NCBI GenBank assembly: GCA_019638695.1 | Contig: JAHBTG010000008.1 | Coordinates: 1-62,349 of the forward strand | Length of the DNA stretch: 62,349 nucleotides | From: Bacteroidota bacterium | Lineage (GTDB): Bacteria > Bacteroidota > Bacteroidia > J057 > JAJTIE01 | Direction: 5' to 3' | Part shown: positions 48,470 to 56,961 of the stretch, piece by piece | How positions within the stretch are numbered: position 1 is the first letter of the stretch | How the letters are laid out: each line of letters starts with the position of its first letter | Translations under genes and position numbers: made by a program | The notes under the pieces: generated by a model | Told to the model about the DNA's origin: nothing | The model's input: the letters and a program-made list of their open reading frames with translations, nothing else | Database searches by the model: none

Positions 48470-49351
48470 TTAGTAACTAATGCGCGCAAAAATGCCGGCC
48501 GGCAGGCGCCGGGCGCTGTGTGCTTCCGGGAGCACCAGTTCGCCCATCTCCAGATTGCGCAGGGCTTTTGCCGGCAAATGGCTGCGCATCAGGTTCTCCA
48601 GGATCAGGGGAGAGAATCCCATGCTGTAGGCATTAAAAATGAGAAACCCGGCTTTGGGGTCCAGTATGGCTGCTACCTGGGCCATCAGTTCATCCACCAG
48701 GTCTTCCAGCTTCCAGCGCTCTCCTTTGGGGCCGTGCCCAAAGGCCGGGGGATCCATGATAATCCCCTGAAACTGTTGCCCTTTGCGGGCCGCCCGCTGC
48801 ACATACTTGAGGGCATCTTCTACCAGCCATCGTACCCCGTCCATGCCGGACAGTACGAGATTTTCGTTTGCCCAGGTGACTACCTGCCGGATAGCGTCTA
48901 CGTGGGTGACCTGTGCGCCGGCAGCCCTGCAGGCCAGTGTGGCCCCACCGGTATAGGCAAAAAGATTCAGTATCTGTGCCTGGGGGATTCGCTGGCAGTG
49001 GGTATGGGCATATTGCCAGTTAGCAGACTGTTCGGGGAAGATGCCCACGTGCTTGAAGGCCGTGAGCGCCAGTTTGAAGCGCAGTTTGAGCGGTGGGTAG
49101 GCCAGGTGCCAATTGTCGGGCATATTGTGCTGATAGCGTTCCCAATATCCTTTGTGACTGCCTTCCTGGACGAAACGCACTTGTGCCTGCTGCCGCCATT
49201 GGTCCGGGCTGAGGGTGGGCTTCCAGACGGCCTGGGGTTCGGGGCGGATGAGCACGTATGGCCCGAAGCGTTCCATTTTCTCAAAATGGCCGCTGTCGAT
49301 CAACTGATAGTCTGCAAACTGGGGAGGGGAGAGAATGTGCCAGTTACTCAT
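48470..49351 (-). CDS. Class I SAM-dependent RNA methyltransferase (RlmI/RlmK-like)
   Basis: 293 residues from the ATG at 49351 (the longer frame overlaps pssA). SAM motif I is ILNLFAYTGGATLACRAAGA, motif II THVDAIRQVVTWANENL, and the catalytic motif IV is IIMDPPAFGHGPKGERW, characteristic of this group of rRNA cytosine methyltransferases. An N-terminal beta-rich region (about 1-95) replaces the PUA domain of RlmI. Target base unknown. Overlaps pssA by 4 bp (ATGA), so it is the distal gene of the yicC-gmk-nadD-pssA transcript. Confidence 0.88.
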   Translation of the reverse strand: MSNWHILSPPQFADYQLIDSGHFEKMERFGPYVLIRPEPQAVWKPTLSPDQWRQQAQVRFVQEGSHKGYWERYQHNMPDNWHLAYPPLKLRFKLALTAFKHVGIFPEQSANWQYAHTHCQRIPQAQILNLFAYTGGATLACRAAGAQVTHVDAIRQVVTWANENLVLSGMDGVRWLVEDALKYVQRAARKGQQFQGIIMDPPAFGHGPKGERWKLEDLVDELMAQVAAILDPKAGFLIFNAYSMGFSPLILENLMRSHLPAKALRNLEMGELVLPEAHSARRLPAGIFARISY

Positions 49352-50139
49352 GCGTAGGTATTGCGGGCCAGGAATGAACACAGCAGGTAGAGTAGTCCCA
49401 CCGGGAAGACGGCCAGCGGGCCCAGGAACAGGATCAGCAACAGGCTGCATGCCAGGAAGAGATAGTGCCAGCGATAGGTTTGCCAGCTTATTTTCTTGAA
49501 CTTGAAGCTGAGCATCCGCACTTTGGAGACCATCAGCAGGCTCAGGACCAGGTTCAGCAGTATGACATTTGCCGGTTTGTCCAGGGTGTAGGTCAGCAAG
49601 GCATTGTCCGGCACCAGGATCAGCGGTGCCAGGTGGGCTTCTTCTACAAAGAAGAGGAACAGGAGTCCGGCTACAAAGAGACCATTGGCCGGGGCCGGCA
49701 ATCCCTGGAAATAGGGGCGGGGAGTTGTGTCTGCACTGAAGCGTGCCAGGCGCCAGGCGGCACCCAGTGGCAGCAGCAGGCAGCTCAGCCGTGCAGCCAC
49801 GGGCCAGGCAGACCAGTCGGCTTGCCCGCCGGTGCCCGGCAGGTAGGTATAGAAATAATTGCTGAGCAGCCCAAACAGCAGGAGGCCGGGCGCCAGCCCG
49901 AAGGAGACCAGATCTGCCAGGCTGTCCAGTATCTGGCCGGTGGGACTGGAGGCTTTGAGGAGGCGCGCAGCCAGGCCGTCCAGCACATCGAACAGACCTG
50001 CGGCCAGTATGAGGATGGCTCCCCAGTACAAGTGTGTGGGTTGCAGCCCTGCGTGGGGGAAGGCCAGTGCTGCCGAGAGACTGCCGCAGGCAAGTCCGCA
50101 GAGCGTGAGCAGGTTGGGGATATGTTGCCTAAGCGCCAT
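49348..50139 (-). CDS. pssA: CDP-diacylglycerol-serine O-phosphatidyltransferase
   Basis: 263 residues from the ATG at 50139. The CDP-alcohol phosphotransferase motif is DVLDGLAARLLKASSPTG followed by QILDSLAD, with DG-AR-G-D-D in place. About eight hydrophobic segments. It makes phosphatidylserine at the inner membrane, the precursor of phosphatidylethanolamine. It overlaps nadD by 11 bp and the next methyltransferase by 4 bp. Confidence 0.93.
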   Translation of the reverse strand: MALRQHIPNLLTLCGLACGSLSAALAFPHAGLQPTHLYWGAILILAAGLFDVLDGLAARLLKASSPTGQILDSLADLVSFGLAPGLLLFGLLSNYFYTYLPGTGGQADWSAWPVAARLSCLLLPLGAAWRLARFSADTTPRPYFQGLPAPANGLFVAGLLFLFFVEEAHLAPLILVPDNALLTYTLDKPANVILLNLVLSLLMVSKVRMLSFKFKKISWQTYRWHYLFLACSLLLILFLGPLAVFPVGLLYLLCSFLARNTYA

Positions 50140-50701
50140 AGAGGTGATGTGCCAAAATATAGTCCAATGCCGGTTGAGGCACCAGGTAGCGTACACTTTG
50201 TCCTGCGGCCAGCTGTTCGCGGATGCGGGTGGCGGATATGCCAATCAGTGGGGCATTGAGCAGCGTGGCGCCGGGGTATGTGATATCCGGATGTGCGGCG
50301 CCCACACGGGGGTATACCCAGATGGGGTAATGCCTGACAATGGCCTCATGGTTCTTCCATTTGTGCAGCCCCTCGAGGTTGTCGGCACCCATGACCAGGG
50401 AGAACTGGTAACGGGGAAAGCGTTCGGCCAGTGCTGTGAGGGTGTCTATGGTGTAACTGGGCCGGGGCAGGGTAAACTCTGCATTGCTGGCCCACAGGCG
50501 TTCATTCCCCTGAGTGGCCAGTTCGCACAGGTGATAGCGGTCTACTTCATTGAGCAGAGATTGCTTTTGCTTGAACGGACTCTGGGGCGACACGACCAGC
50601 CACACCTGGTCCAGCCGGGCCAGCTCGCATACTTGTTCTGCCAGAATGAGGTGCCCCGCATGAATGGGGTTGAAGCTGCCAAAGAACAAGCCTACTTTCA
50701 T
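50129..50701 (-). CDS. nadD: Nicotinate-nucleotide adenylyltransferase
   Basis: 190 residues. GSFNPIHAGH at 8-17 is the nucleotidyltransferase motif, PSYTIDTL and MGADNLEGLHKW are typical of NadD, and ISATRIRE closes the active site. It makes deamido-NAD from nicotinate mononucleotide and ATP. It overlaps gmk by 4 bp (ATGA). Confidence 0.95.
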   Translation of the reverse strand: MKVGLFFGSFNPIHAGHLILAEQVCELARLDQVWLVVSPQSPFKQKQSLLNEVDRYHLCELATQGNERLWASNAEFTLPRPSYTIDTLTALAERFPRYQFSLVMGADNLEGLHKWKNHEAIVRHYPIWVYPRVGAAHPDITYPGATLLNAPLIGISATRIREQLAAGQSVRYLVPQPALDYILAHHLYGA

Positions 50702-51264
50702 AGTGCAAGGAACTGGCGGATATGCTGTTCTATCTCGGTGATGGCTGTTTCCAGGTCGGCATTGAGCACCTGCACGTCAAAGCGGGGGGCCAGTCCCAAT
50801 TCAAAGTCGGCCTTTTGCATGCGGCGGTCTATTTCTTCCAGGCTGTCGGTTCCGCGCTTGATGAGGCGTTCCCTGAGCGCTTCCCTGGTGGGAGGCTTCA
50901 CAAAAATGCACAGGGCGCGGCTCCTAAACTGTTCCTTGAGATGAATCCCTCCCACGGCATCTACTTCAAAAAGCGGGATATGGCCTGTCTTGAGGATGCG
51001 CTCCGGCTCCGTCACCAACGTGCCGTAGTAACGCCCTGTGTAGACCTCTTCCCACTCCAGGAAGTCTCCTTGTTGAATATGCTGCTGGAACTGGGCAACG
51101 CTGAGAAAGTGGTAGTCTATCCCGTCCTGTTCGTGCGCGCGCGGCGCACGGGTGGTGGCGGATACTGAGAACATCAGCTGCGGCAGGCGCTGCATGAGCG
51201 CTCTCACCAGTGTGGTTTTGCCTGCTCCGCTGGGTGCCGAGATGATAATGATTTGACCTTCCAT
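50698..51264 (-). CDS. gmk: Guanylate kinase
   Basis: 188 residues from the ATG at 51264. P-loop SAPSGAGKTT at 9-18, GMP-binding SVSATTRAPR and DGIDYHFLS, the GDFLEWEEVYTGRYYG segment and the LIKRGTDSLEEIDRR lid. It phosphorylates GMP to GDP. Follows yicC by 33 bp. Confidence 0.96.
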   Translation of the reverse strand: MEGQIIIISAPSGAGKTTLVRALMQRLPQLMFSVSATTRAPRAHEQDGIDYHFLSVAQFQQHIQQGDFLEWEEVYTGRYYGTLVTEPERILKTGHIPLFEVDAVGGIHLKEQFRSRALCIFVKPPTREALRERLIKRGTDSLEEIDRRMQKADFELGLAPRFDVQVLNADLETAITEIEQHIRQFLAL

Positions 51265-51297
51265 GCCCTTAGAGGGGCGCAAGCTAGCTATTTTTTG

Positions 51298-52179
51298 CTA
51301 GAGAATATTCATCAGCTGCTCCTTCATCTTCTCCAGCTCATCCTTCATTTGTACCACCAGGCTTTGTATCTGGATGTCATAGGATTTCACCCCCAGGGTA
51401 TTGACCTCCCGCCACATTTCCTGTACAATGAAGAGCAGTTTGCGGCCTTGTCCCGGGGCTTCTTTCAGCGTCTGGCGGAAGTTCTCCAGGTGGGCTGCCA
51501 GGCGCACCTGTTCTTCGTTGATGTCGTATTTCTCCAGGTAATAGATCAGCTCCTGTTGCAGGCGCTCCGGACTCATGCTCAGGCTATCCTGCATTTCCCC
51601 GAAGCTTTGTGTGAGCCGCTGGCGGATGTTCTGCACCCGGACCTCTGCCAGGGGAGGTATCTCGGAGGCCATTTGCGCTATTTTCTGCACCCGCCCGTCC
51701 AGGTCGTTGCACAAAGCCAGCCCCTCTTTCCTGCGCTCGCCAATAAGTGCTTCCGTGGCCTGTTCTACGGCTTGCATGACCAGCGTCCACTCTTCTTCTG
51801 AAATAGCGGTTTGTTGTTCCGCCACCACGCCCGGCAGGCTCAGAATAGTGGACAACGGCACCGTATCCGTCAGGGCCAGTTCTTTCTGCAGGGTATTCAG
51901 TTCGGCGTAATAGGCTTTGACCAGGTCAAAGTCTATCTTCACCTTGCTCAGGTTGAGTTCGGGGCTTTGCGTATCCACCGTGAGGGTCATGCTGATCTTC
52001 CCTCTGTCGAGGCGGGCCGCCAGGTGGTTCTTCAGCAGGATTTCCTGCTGGAAATACTGGTGCGGCAGCCGCAGGTATACTTCTGCAGTGCGGCTGTTCA
52101 GGCTTTTAAGTTCGGCAGTGATTTGCCACTGGTTATTGGTGGCACGGCCTACGCCGTATCCGGTCATAGAATGCTGCAT
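51298..52179 (-). CDS. YicC-family endoribonuclease
   Basis: 293 residues, the usual length. The N-terminus MTGYGVGRATNNQWQITAELKSLNSR and the C-terminus GRKLLFIVQEMWREVNTLGVKS are the two conserved YicC blocks, separated by coiled-coil. YicC of Escherichia coli is an RNase acting on small RNA. Its proximity to gmk is seen in many bacteria. Follows a small secreted gene by 9 bp. Confidence 0.93.
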   Translation of the reverse strand: MQHSMTGYGVGRATNNQWQITAELKSLNSRTAEVYLRLPHQYFQQEILLKNHLAARLDRGKISMTLTVDTQSPELNLSKVKIDFDLVKAYYAELNTLQKELALTDTVPLSTILSLPGVVAEQQTAISEEEWTLVMQAVEQATEALIGERRKEGLALCNDLDGRVQKIAQMASEIPPLAEVRVQNIRQRLTQSFGEMQDSLSMSPERLQQELIYYLEKYDINEEQVRLAAHLENFRQTLKEAPGQGRKLLFIVQEMWREVNTLGVKSYDIQIQSLVVQMKDELEKMKEQLMNIL

Positions 52180-52188
52180 AAACCGGAA

Positions 52189-52548
52189 TCAGGATTTGGG
52201 GATAACGAGGGGGATCTCTTCTTCGCGTCCTTTGTAGAGTAGCCAGAGGGTATAGTTGCCCGGGCGCAGGCTGGTTTTTTTGAAGCGGATACGGTTGCTG
52301 CCGTCTACATTGATGTACTGGTTGCGCCACATGAGCTTGCGGTTCTTGTCATAGATCTTGAGCTCTACCACTCCTCCATAGGGGAGGTTGTAGTTGAGCA
52401 CCACCACATCTTCCTGGATTACAGGCTTTTCCACATGCATACTCAGGTCTACGGGGCGGATGGTCTGCTGGCTTTTGTATTGAGCCAGCAGCATAGGGGC
52501 CAGTCCCGTGTTCAGTAATAAAAAGATGTATACGATGCGGATGTGCAT
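52189..52548 (-). CDS. Small secreted beta-rich protein
   Basis: 119 residues from the ATG at 52548 with a signal peptide (ending GLAPMLLAQ). The mature part resembles a single Ig/DUF-like beta-sandwich: VVVLNYNLPYGGVVELKIYD, MWRNQYINVDG and LRPGNYTLWLLYKG, the pattern of a T9SS/SusE-type beta module with no sorting tail. Family not recognised. Confidence 0.8.
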   Translation of the reverse strand: MHIRIVYIFLLLNTGLAPMLLAQYKSQQTIRPVDLSMHVEKPVIQEDVVVLNYNLPYGGVVELKIYDKNRKLMWRNQYINVDGSNRIRFKKTSLRPGNYTLWLLYKGREEEIPLVIPKS

Positions 52549-52605
52549 TTTACATAATTGATGTGCCAATATAAGTACGCTTTGGATACAACCCGTAATG
52601 AAGTG

Positions 52606-53121
52606 TCAGTTTAGCTTGGTATTGAGCAAAAAATCACATTCGTTGTAGATATCCTTGTTCAGTTTGAGCACGGCATTCATCGTATCTACCAGCGTGCGGT
52701 ATTTGAGCAGGAACATCCTGAGGTTGTCATCCGGTTTGCCCCCGGCCTTTAATTCTCCATAGCGGGTATATACGGCCATGAGGTTCATATTGTGGGGCCA
52801 CCACTGGAACCAGATCTCCTGCGCCTGGTAATAGATGAGGTCATTGCGTTTGCGCAGCGCCACCAGCGCAGTAATGGAGCTGTCGCGGTAGGCTTTTACG
52901 TTCTTGGGAAAGGACAGGAGATAAGAGATCTCGGAGACTTCTTTCCATACCTTGTCTGCATTTTCCTGCATGCGGGTGATCTTGGGCATTTGCTGCTCCA
53001 TGAGTGCCAGCATGTCATTCTGCATATCGACAAAGCTGGTGGTGGCTTTGTCCTGGGCTGCGGCAATAGAAAGGTCCATGCACAGAAGGCATAGTACCGA
53101 GAGGAGAATGCGGTATTTCAT
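52606..53121 (-). CDS. Small secreted helical protein of unknown function
   Basis: 171 residues. A signal peptide (about 1-22, ending IAAAQ) is followed by a predominantly helical, Met-rich part (MQNDMLALMEQQMPKITRMQ) and a Trp-rich centre (IWFQWWPHNMNL). Two cysteines in the signal peptide and one near the end (ECDFL). Not recognised. Confidence 0.78.
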   Translation of the reverse strand: MKYRILLSVLCLLCMDLSIAAAQDKATTSFVDMQNDMLALMEQQMPKITRMQENADKVWKEVSEISYLLSFPKNVKAYRDSSITALVALRKRNDLIYYQAQEIWFQWWPHNMNLMAVYTRYGELKAGGKPDDNLRMFLLKYRTLVDTMNAVLKLNKDIYNECDFLLNTKLN

Positions 53122-53151
53122 GGGCGGATACGACCTGAAGGATGGGGAAGC

Positions 53152-53472
53152 CTATGCCACACCCGCAGGGCCACCGAAATTGAGGGGGGGCATATGCGGG
53201 TCATTGTCATTGATCTCTATTTCGCCAAACTGGTTCTCAAATTTGGAGATGTTGTCTGAGATGGCCAGCATAAGACGTTTGGCGTGCTGGGGAGTCATGA
53301 TGATGCGGCTCTTGACCTTGGCCTTGGGTACCCCCGGCAGAATGCGGATAAAGTCCAGGATAAACTCGGCATTGCTGTGGGAAATAATGGCCAGGTTGCT
53401 ATAGTGACCTTCGGCAATATCCTCTGCCAGTTCTATGTTGAGTTGATTAAGGGCGTTTTTATCTTCTGCCAT
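53152..53472 (-). CDS. DUF3467-family protein
   Basis: 106 residues, cytosolic. The sequence (HYSNLAIISHSNAEFILDFI, KSRIIMTPQHAKRLMLAIS, NISKFENQFGEI) matches the DUF3467 family widespread in Bacteroidota and found in archaea. Function unknown. The last residues are Pro/Gly-rich. It is 30 bp after the next upstream region and well separated from rpsA by a terminator. Confidence 0.88.
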   Translation of the reverse strand: MAEDKNALNQLNIELAEDIAEGHYSNLAIISHSNAEFILDFIRILPGVPKAKVKSRIIMTPQHAKRLMLAISDNISKFENQFGEIEINDNDPHMPPLNFGGPAGVA

Positions 53473-53590
53473 GATGCGGGGGTTGGATGACAGCGGAAAG
53501 ATAGGGCTTTAGGCCACAGGCGGACAAAGGAATTATCCGACACTTTGTACACAATATGCGGGGGGTATGTGGAGACTACCCGTTTCAAGC

Positions 53591-53617
53591 AGAAAGCCCA
53601 CACGAGGTGGGCTTTCT
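53591..53617. terminator. Terminator after rpsA
   Basis: An 11-bp perfect stem (AGAAAGCCCAC/GTGGGCTTTCT) with a 5-nt loop, 36 bp downstream of the rpsA stop on the minus strand. The arm ends in TTTCT. Confidence 0.82.
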
Positions 53618-53652
53618 GGTAGTATTTGATGAAGGGGAAACGCTGACTTGGC

Positions 53653-55563
53653 TTAGGCTTCGTCTTCTTCTCCGGCTTCTTCGGTTTTGGCAGCCTTCTT
53701 TTTGCTGGTCTTTTTGGGCGCTGTTGCCTCTGGGGCGCCGCCGTCCATTTCCAGCTTGAGCTTGGCCAGGGCGCCCAGGTCTCCCAGCGTATCTTTTTCG
53801 CCGGAGCCGGAGGCCATTACCATTTCGTCACCTTTGCGGCCACGACCGCTTCCTCCACCGGAGGTGCTGCCGGAGCGCTTGGGCTTCTCGTCTTCCATTT
53901 CCTTCCAGGTTTTGGTATGGCTCAGCAGGATGCGCTTGTTGGCTTTGCTGAACTCGATAACCACCAAGTCAACGGTATCGCCTTCCTTGATAGTTTCTTT
54001 GCCATCCTCTACCTTGAGGTGTTTGCTGGGCACAAACCCTTCTACACCATACTCCAGTTCTATCACAGCGCCTTTGTCATTGACTTTGCTGACATTGCCT
54101 TTGTGCGCAGAACCTTCGGGGAATACGGTTTCCAGGGTTTCCCAGGGATCCTCGGTGAGTTGTTTGATGCCCAGGCGGAGCTTGCGGTTTTCCACGTCCA
54201 TTTCCAGTACGGTGGCTTCCAGCTTCTCGCCTTTCTGGGTAAACTCGTTGGGGTGGTTGATCTTTTTGTTCCAGCTGAGATCCTGCACGTGGATGAGACC
54301 GTCCACACCGTCCTCCAGTTCCACGAAGAGACCGTAGTTGGTGATGTTGGTGACTACCACATTCAGCTTGCTGCCTACCGGGTACTTGGTGGGCACAAAA
54401 TCCCATGGATCGGGGGTCAGTTGCTTGATACCAAGCGACATCTTGCGTTCTTCCCGGTCTACGGACAGTACTTTGGCTTCTACCATTTCCCCTACTTTGT
54501 AGAGGTCATGCGGGTTCCTGGCATGGGTGCTCCAGCTCATTTCGCTGACGTGCACCAGGCCTTCTACGCCCGGGGCGATCTCGATAAAGATACCGTAGTC
54601 TGCGATGGTTACCACTTTGCCGGTAACCGTGGCGCCGGTACCCAGGGTTTCCACCACATTGTCCCAGGGGTGAGACTGCAGTTGTTTGAGGCCCAGGGAT
54701 ATACGTTTTTTGTCGTCATCAAAATCCAGAACCACCACGTTGAGCTTCTGGTCAAGATGCAGCACTTCTTCGGGGTTGTTGATGCGGCCCCAGGAGATGT
54801 CTGTGATATGCAGCAGACCGTCTACGCCACCCAGGTCCACGAAGGCACCGAAGGTAGTGATGTTCTTCACGGTGCCTTCCAGTACCTGGCCTTTCTCCAG
54901 GTTATTGATGATCTCCAGTTTCTGAGCCTCGAGGTCTTTCTCGATCAGGACTTTGTGAGAGATTACTACGTTGTTCTGCTGGTGGTTGATCTTCACCACC
55001 TTGAACTCCATCTTCTGGCCCACGTAGTTGTCATAGTCGCGGATAGGCTTCACGTCTATCTGAGAGCCGGGGAGGAATGCCTCCACGCCTTCCAGGTCTA
55101 CTACAAAGCCGCCTTTGGTGCGGCGCTTGACAATGCCTTCCAGGATTTCGTCATTATCCAGGGCGTTGTTGATACGATCCCAGGCGCGCATGCTGTTAGC
55201 CATGCGGCGGGAGAGCACCAGCTGCCCGTTCTTGTTTTCCAGCGTCTCCAGGAATACTTCCACTTTGTCGCCTACCTTCAGGTCGGGACGGTCGCGGAAT
55301 TCGTTCAGGGGTACCACGCCTTCAGACTTGAAGCCGATGTTTACCACCACTTCACGATCATCCATGGCAATGACGGTACCATGCACAATCTGGTGGGTTG
55401 CCAGTGAGCTGAGCGTATTGGAGTACATGTTCTCCAGTTGCTTGCGCTCTTCGGCGGTATAGTCCTCCGGATCTTGCCATACCGGAGTCCCAGTTTCAGA
55501 GGGTGCTTGTGCTTCTAGCGTTTGAACGCTTTGCTGAAGCTCGGCCTTAAGCTCTTCACTCAT
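53653..55563 (-). CDS. rpsA: 30S ribosomal protein S1
   Basis: 636 residues with about six S1 domains; the repeats in the middle are clear (GAFVDLGGVDGLLHITDISW, GIFIEIAPGVEGLVHVSEMSW, GLFVELEDGVDGLIHVQDLSW). The C-terminus is an unusual 90-residue tail: Gly/Ser-rich, then Lys/Ala/Glu-rich (KKTSKKKAAKTEEAGEEDEA). S1 brings mRNA to the ribosome; in Bacteroidota, where Shine-Dalgarno sequences are weak, it has particular importance. Own promoter at 55594-55625. Confidence 0.97.
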   Translation of the reverse strand: MSEELKAELQQSVQTLEAQAPSETGTPVWQDPEDYTAEERKQLENMYSNTLSSLATHQIVHGTVIAMDDREVVVNIGFKSEGVVPLNEFRDRPDLKVGDKVEVFLETLENKNGQLVLSRRMANSMRAWDRINNALDNDEILEGIVKRRTKGGFVVDLEGVEAFLPGSQIDVKPIRDYDNYVGQKMEFKVVKINHQQNNVVISHKVLIEKDLEAQKLEIINNLEKGQVLEGTVKNITTFGAFVDLGGVDGLLHITDISWGRINNPEEVLHLDQKLNVVVLDFDDDKKRISLGLKQLQSHPWDNVVETLGTGATVTGKVVTIADYGIFIEIAPGVEGLVHVSEMSWSTHARNPHDLYKVGEMVEAKVLSVDREERKMSLGIKQLTPDPWDFVPTKYPVGSKLNVVVTNITNYGLFVELEDGVDGLIHVQDLSWNKKINHPNEFTQKGEKLEATVLEMDVENRKLRLGIKQLTEDPWETLETVFPEGSAHKGNVSKVNDKGAVIELEYGVEGFVPSKHLKVEDGKETIKEGDTVDLVVIEFSKANKRILLSHTKTWKEMEDEKPKRSGSTSGGGSGRGRKGDEMVMASGSGEKDTLGDLGALAKLKLEMDGGAPEATAPKKTSKKKAAKTEEAGEEDEA

Positions 55564-55593
55564 TTAAAAGGTGATAAAAAATTTTTAGGGACA

Positions 55594-55625
55594 CAAAGGT
55601 ACTGCTATTCCTGCATTCCGCCAAT
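55594..55625 (-). promoter_or_regulatory. Promoter of rpsA
   Basis: On the minus strand ATTG (55625-55622), a 20-bp spacer, then TACCTTTG (55601-55594), matching the TTG/TAnnTTTG pattern. The rpsA ATG is 30 bp downstream. The rest of the 239-bp gap to 55802 (A-rich tracts around 55632-55650) holds no gene. Confidence 0.75.
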
Positions 55626-55802
55626 ATTTCAGGAAAAAAAACAAAAAAACATAGGGGCTGGCTACAGCAATGATCATGTAACATATCCTGCCTGACTACA
55701 CAGCGCTGCCATATGCCTTGTGCCTGGACACAACCGCACTCTATGACTGCCCGGAATAGTATGGGCGTCTTTCCCGAATAGCCTTTTGCTTCCCGGTTCC
55801 GT

Positions 55803-56504
55803 TTATTCTACCAGGCTAAGGCGCTCGGTGCCCAGCGTGGTGCCGCCATTGACCAGCCATACCCCCAGCAGTGAGCCTTTGCCCGTCAGATCAGTATAAA
55901 AGGCGGTGCCCTGTGCGCCCGAACCAAAGCAGAGCACCAGCATGCCGCCGGCCATAAATCCGCTGCCGGCCTGGCTGGAGCCTCCGGTGCTCCATATGGC
56001 TTGTATGCCATCTTCGCCGTGGGATTTGAGGGTAAGTGTGCCTTTGTACTGGCTGCCGTCAGCATTGTTCCCGTGCACAGGGTAAGTGCCGGGTACCAGG
56101 GAATAAGAGTGGTCTGCGTTGATCTTATACGGGGTGCCTGCAATGGTCTCCGTAGCTATGGTTCCCTCCTGGGAGTCTGTCCACACACCGTTGCTCTGGT
56201 TCGGCTCCAGGGAATACATGGCCAGGCCAAAATATCCCTCTCCGTAAGTGGTAGAAAATCCGAGTTCTCCCAGCCCCAGGCCTATGCCATGGTAGTCGCC
56301 CGCGGTCGTTTGCCATTGCACATACAGTACATTTTCGTCATCCGGACTAGACTTCGTGGTCAGGGTGCCGGTGTAGGTGCCGCCCTCCGGGGTAGAGCCT
56401 TTTTCTAGCTTGAACTTACGTGCTTGACCAAAGAGTGTGGTATGTGCACATGCCAGCAGGCACACCAGCAGGAGTGTTTTGAGATGAGGACAGGAACGTA
56501 GCAT
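55803..56504 (-). CDS. Secreted protein with internal duplication
   Basis: 233 residues. A signal peptide (about 1-26, ending LFGQ) is followed by two homologous beta-rich halves. The first (about 42-122) opens GTYTGTLTTKSSPD and has LGLGELGFSTTYG; the second (about 150-232) opens SQYKGTLTLKSHGED and has GGMLVLCFGSGAQGTAFYTDL; both end in a GVW-T turn. No sorting tail. Function unknown; beta-barrel or jelly-roll type is likely. Confidence 0.82.
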   Translation of the reverse strand: MLRSCPHLKTLLLVCLLACAHTTLFGQARKFKLEKGSTPEGGTYTGTLTTKSSPDDENVLYVQWQTTAGDYHGIGLGLGELGFSTTYGEGYFGLAMYSLEPNQSNGVWTDSQEGTIATETIAGTPYKINADHSYSLVPGTYPVHGNNADGSQYKGTLTLKSHGEDGIQAIWSTGGSSQAGSGFMAGGMLVLCFGSGAQGTAFYTDLTGKGSLLGVWLVNGGTTLGTERLSLVE

Positions 56505-56639
56505 AGATAGTTATGAATTATATTTCAATGCAATAATACAAAACGATTGCCAATCATATGCTCCCGGTTTGAGAGCATACCTGAACGAGCATCATGCTAG
56601 GAAGATTCCGCTTTCTGGTAATGTATTTTGTGCTCGTGA

Positions 56640-56689
56640 TTTGGATTTGAAATGGAAGCTCTGTTATTTTGAATCATTGTACTAGTACA
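56640..56689 (+). promoter_or_regulatory. trpR-trp operon promoter and TrpR operator
   Basis: TTTG (56640-56643) and TATTTTG (56665-56671; a one-base-short match to TAnnTTTG) form a plausible promoter. TGTACTAGTACA (56678-56689) is a perfect 12-bp palindrome with the CTAG core of known Trp operators, and its last A is the first base of the trpR ATG. TrpR binding here would overlap the transcription start and start codon, giving autoregulation of the whole operon. Confidence 0.72.
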
Positions 56690-56961
56690 TGGATGCAGAG
56701 CCGATTCTCCCTTTTTTTACAGCTGTGCCACCCGGCGACCTGGCCCGTTTTCTGGAAATTACTTTTACGGAAAAAGAACTGGCGCAGGTAGGCGAGCGCT
56801 GGCGCATTTTTGCGGGCCTCCGGCAGGGCCTGAGCCAGCGCGAGGTGGCCGCACAAACTGGCTGCGGCATTGCCACCGTCACCCGTGGCGCGAGGGCCTA
56901 CCGTCTCCATACCGATTTCATTAACCGCATATTAGATACCCTGGAATCTCCACACGCATGA
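56689..56961 (+). CDS. trpR: Trp operon repressor TrpR
   Basis: 90 residues, shorter than Escherichia coli TrpR but near the chlamydial form. ERWRIFAGLRQGLSQREVAAQTG leads into GIATVTRGARAYR, which aligns with the TrpR helix-turn-helix (about 49-68), including the IATxTRG recognition segment. With tryptophan as corepressor it should bind the CTAG palindrome overlapping its own start codon. It overlaps trpE by 4 bp (ATGA), so it heads the operon. Confidence 0.88.
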   Translation: MDAEPILPFFTAVPPGDLARFLEITFTEKELAQVGERWRIFAGLRQGLSQREVAAQTGCGIATVTRGARAYRLHTDFINRILDTLESPHA

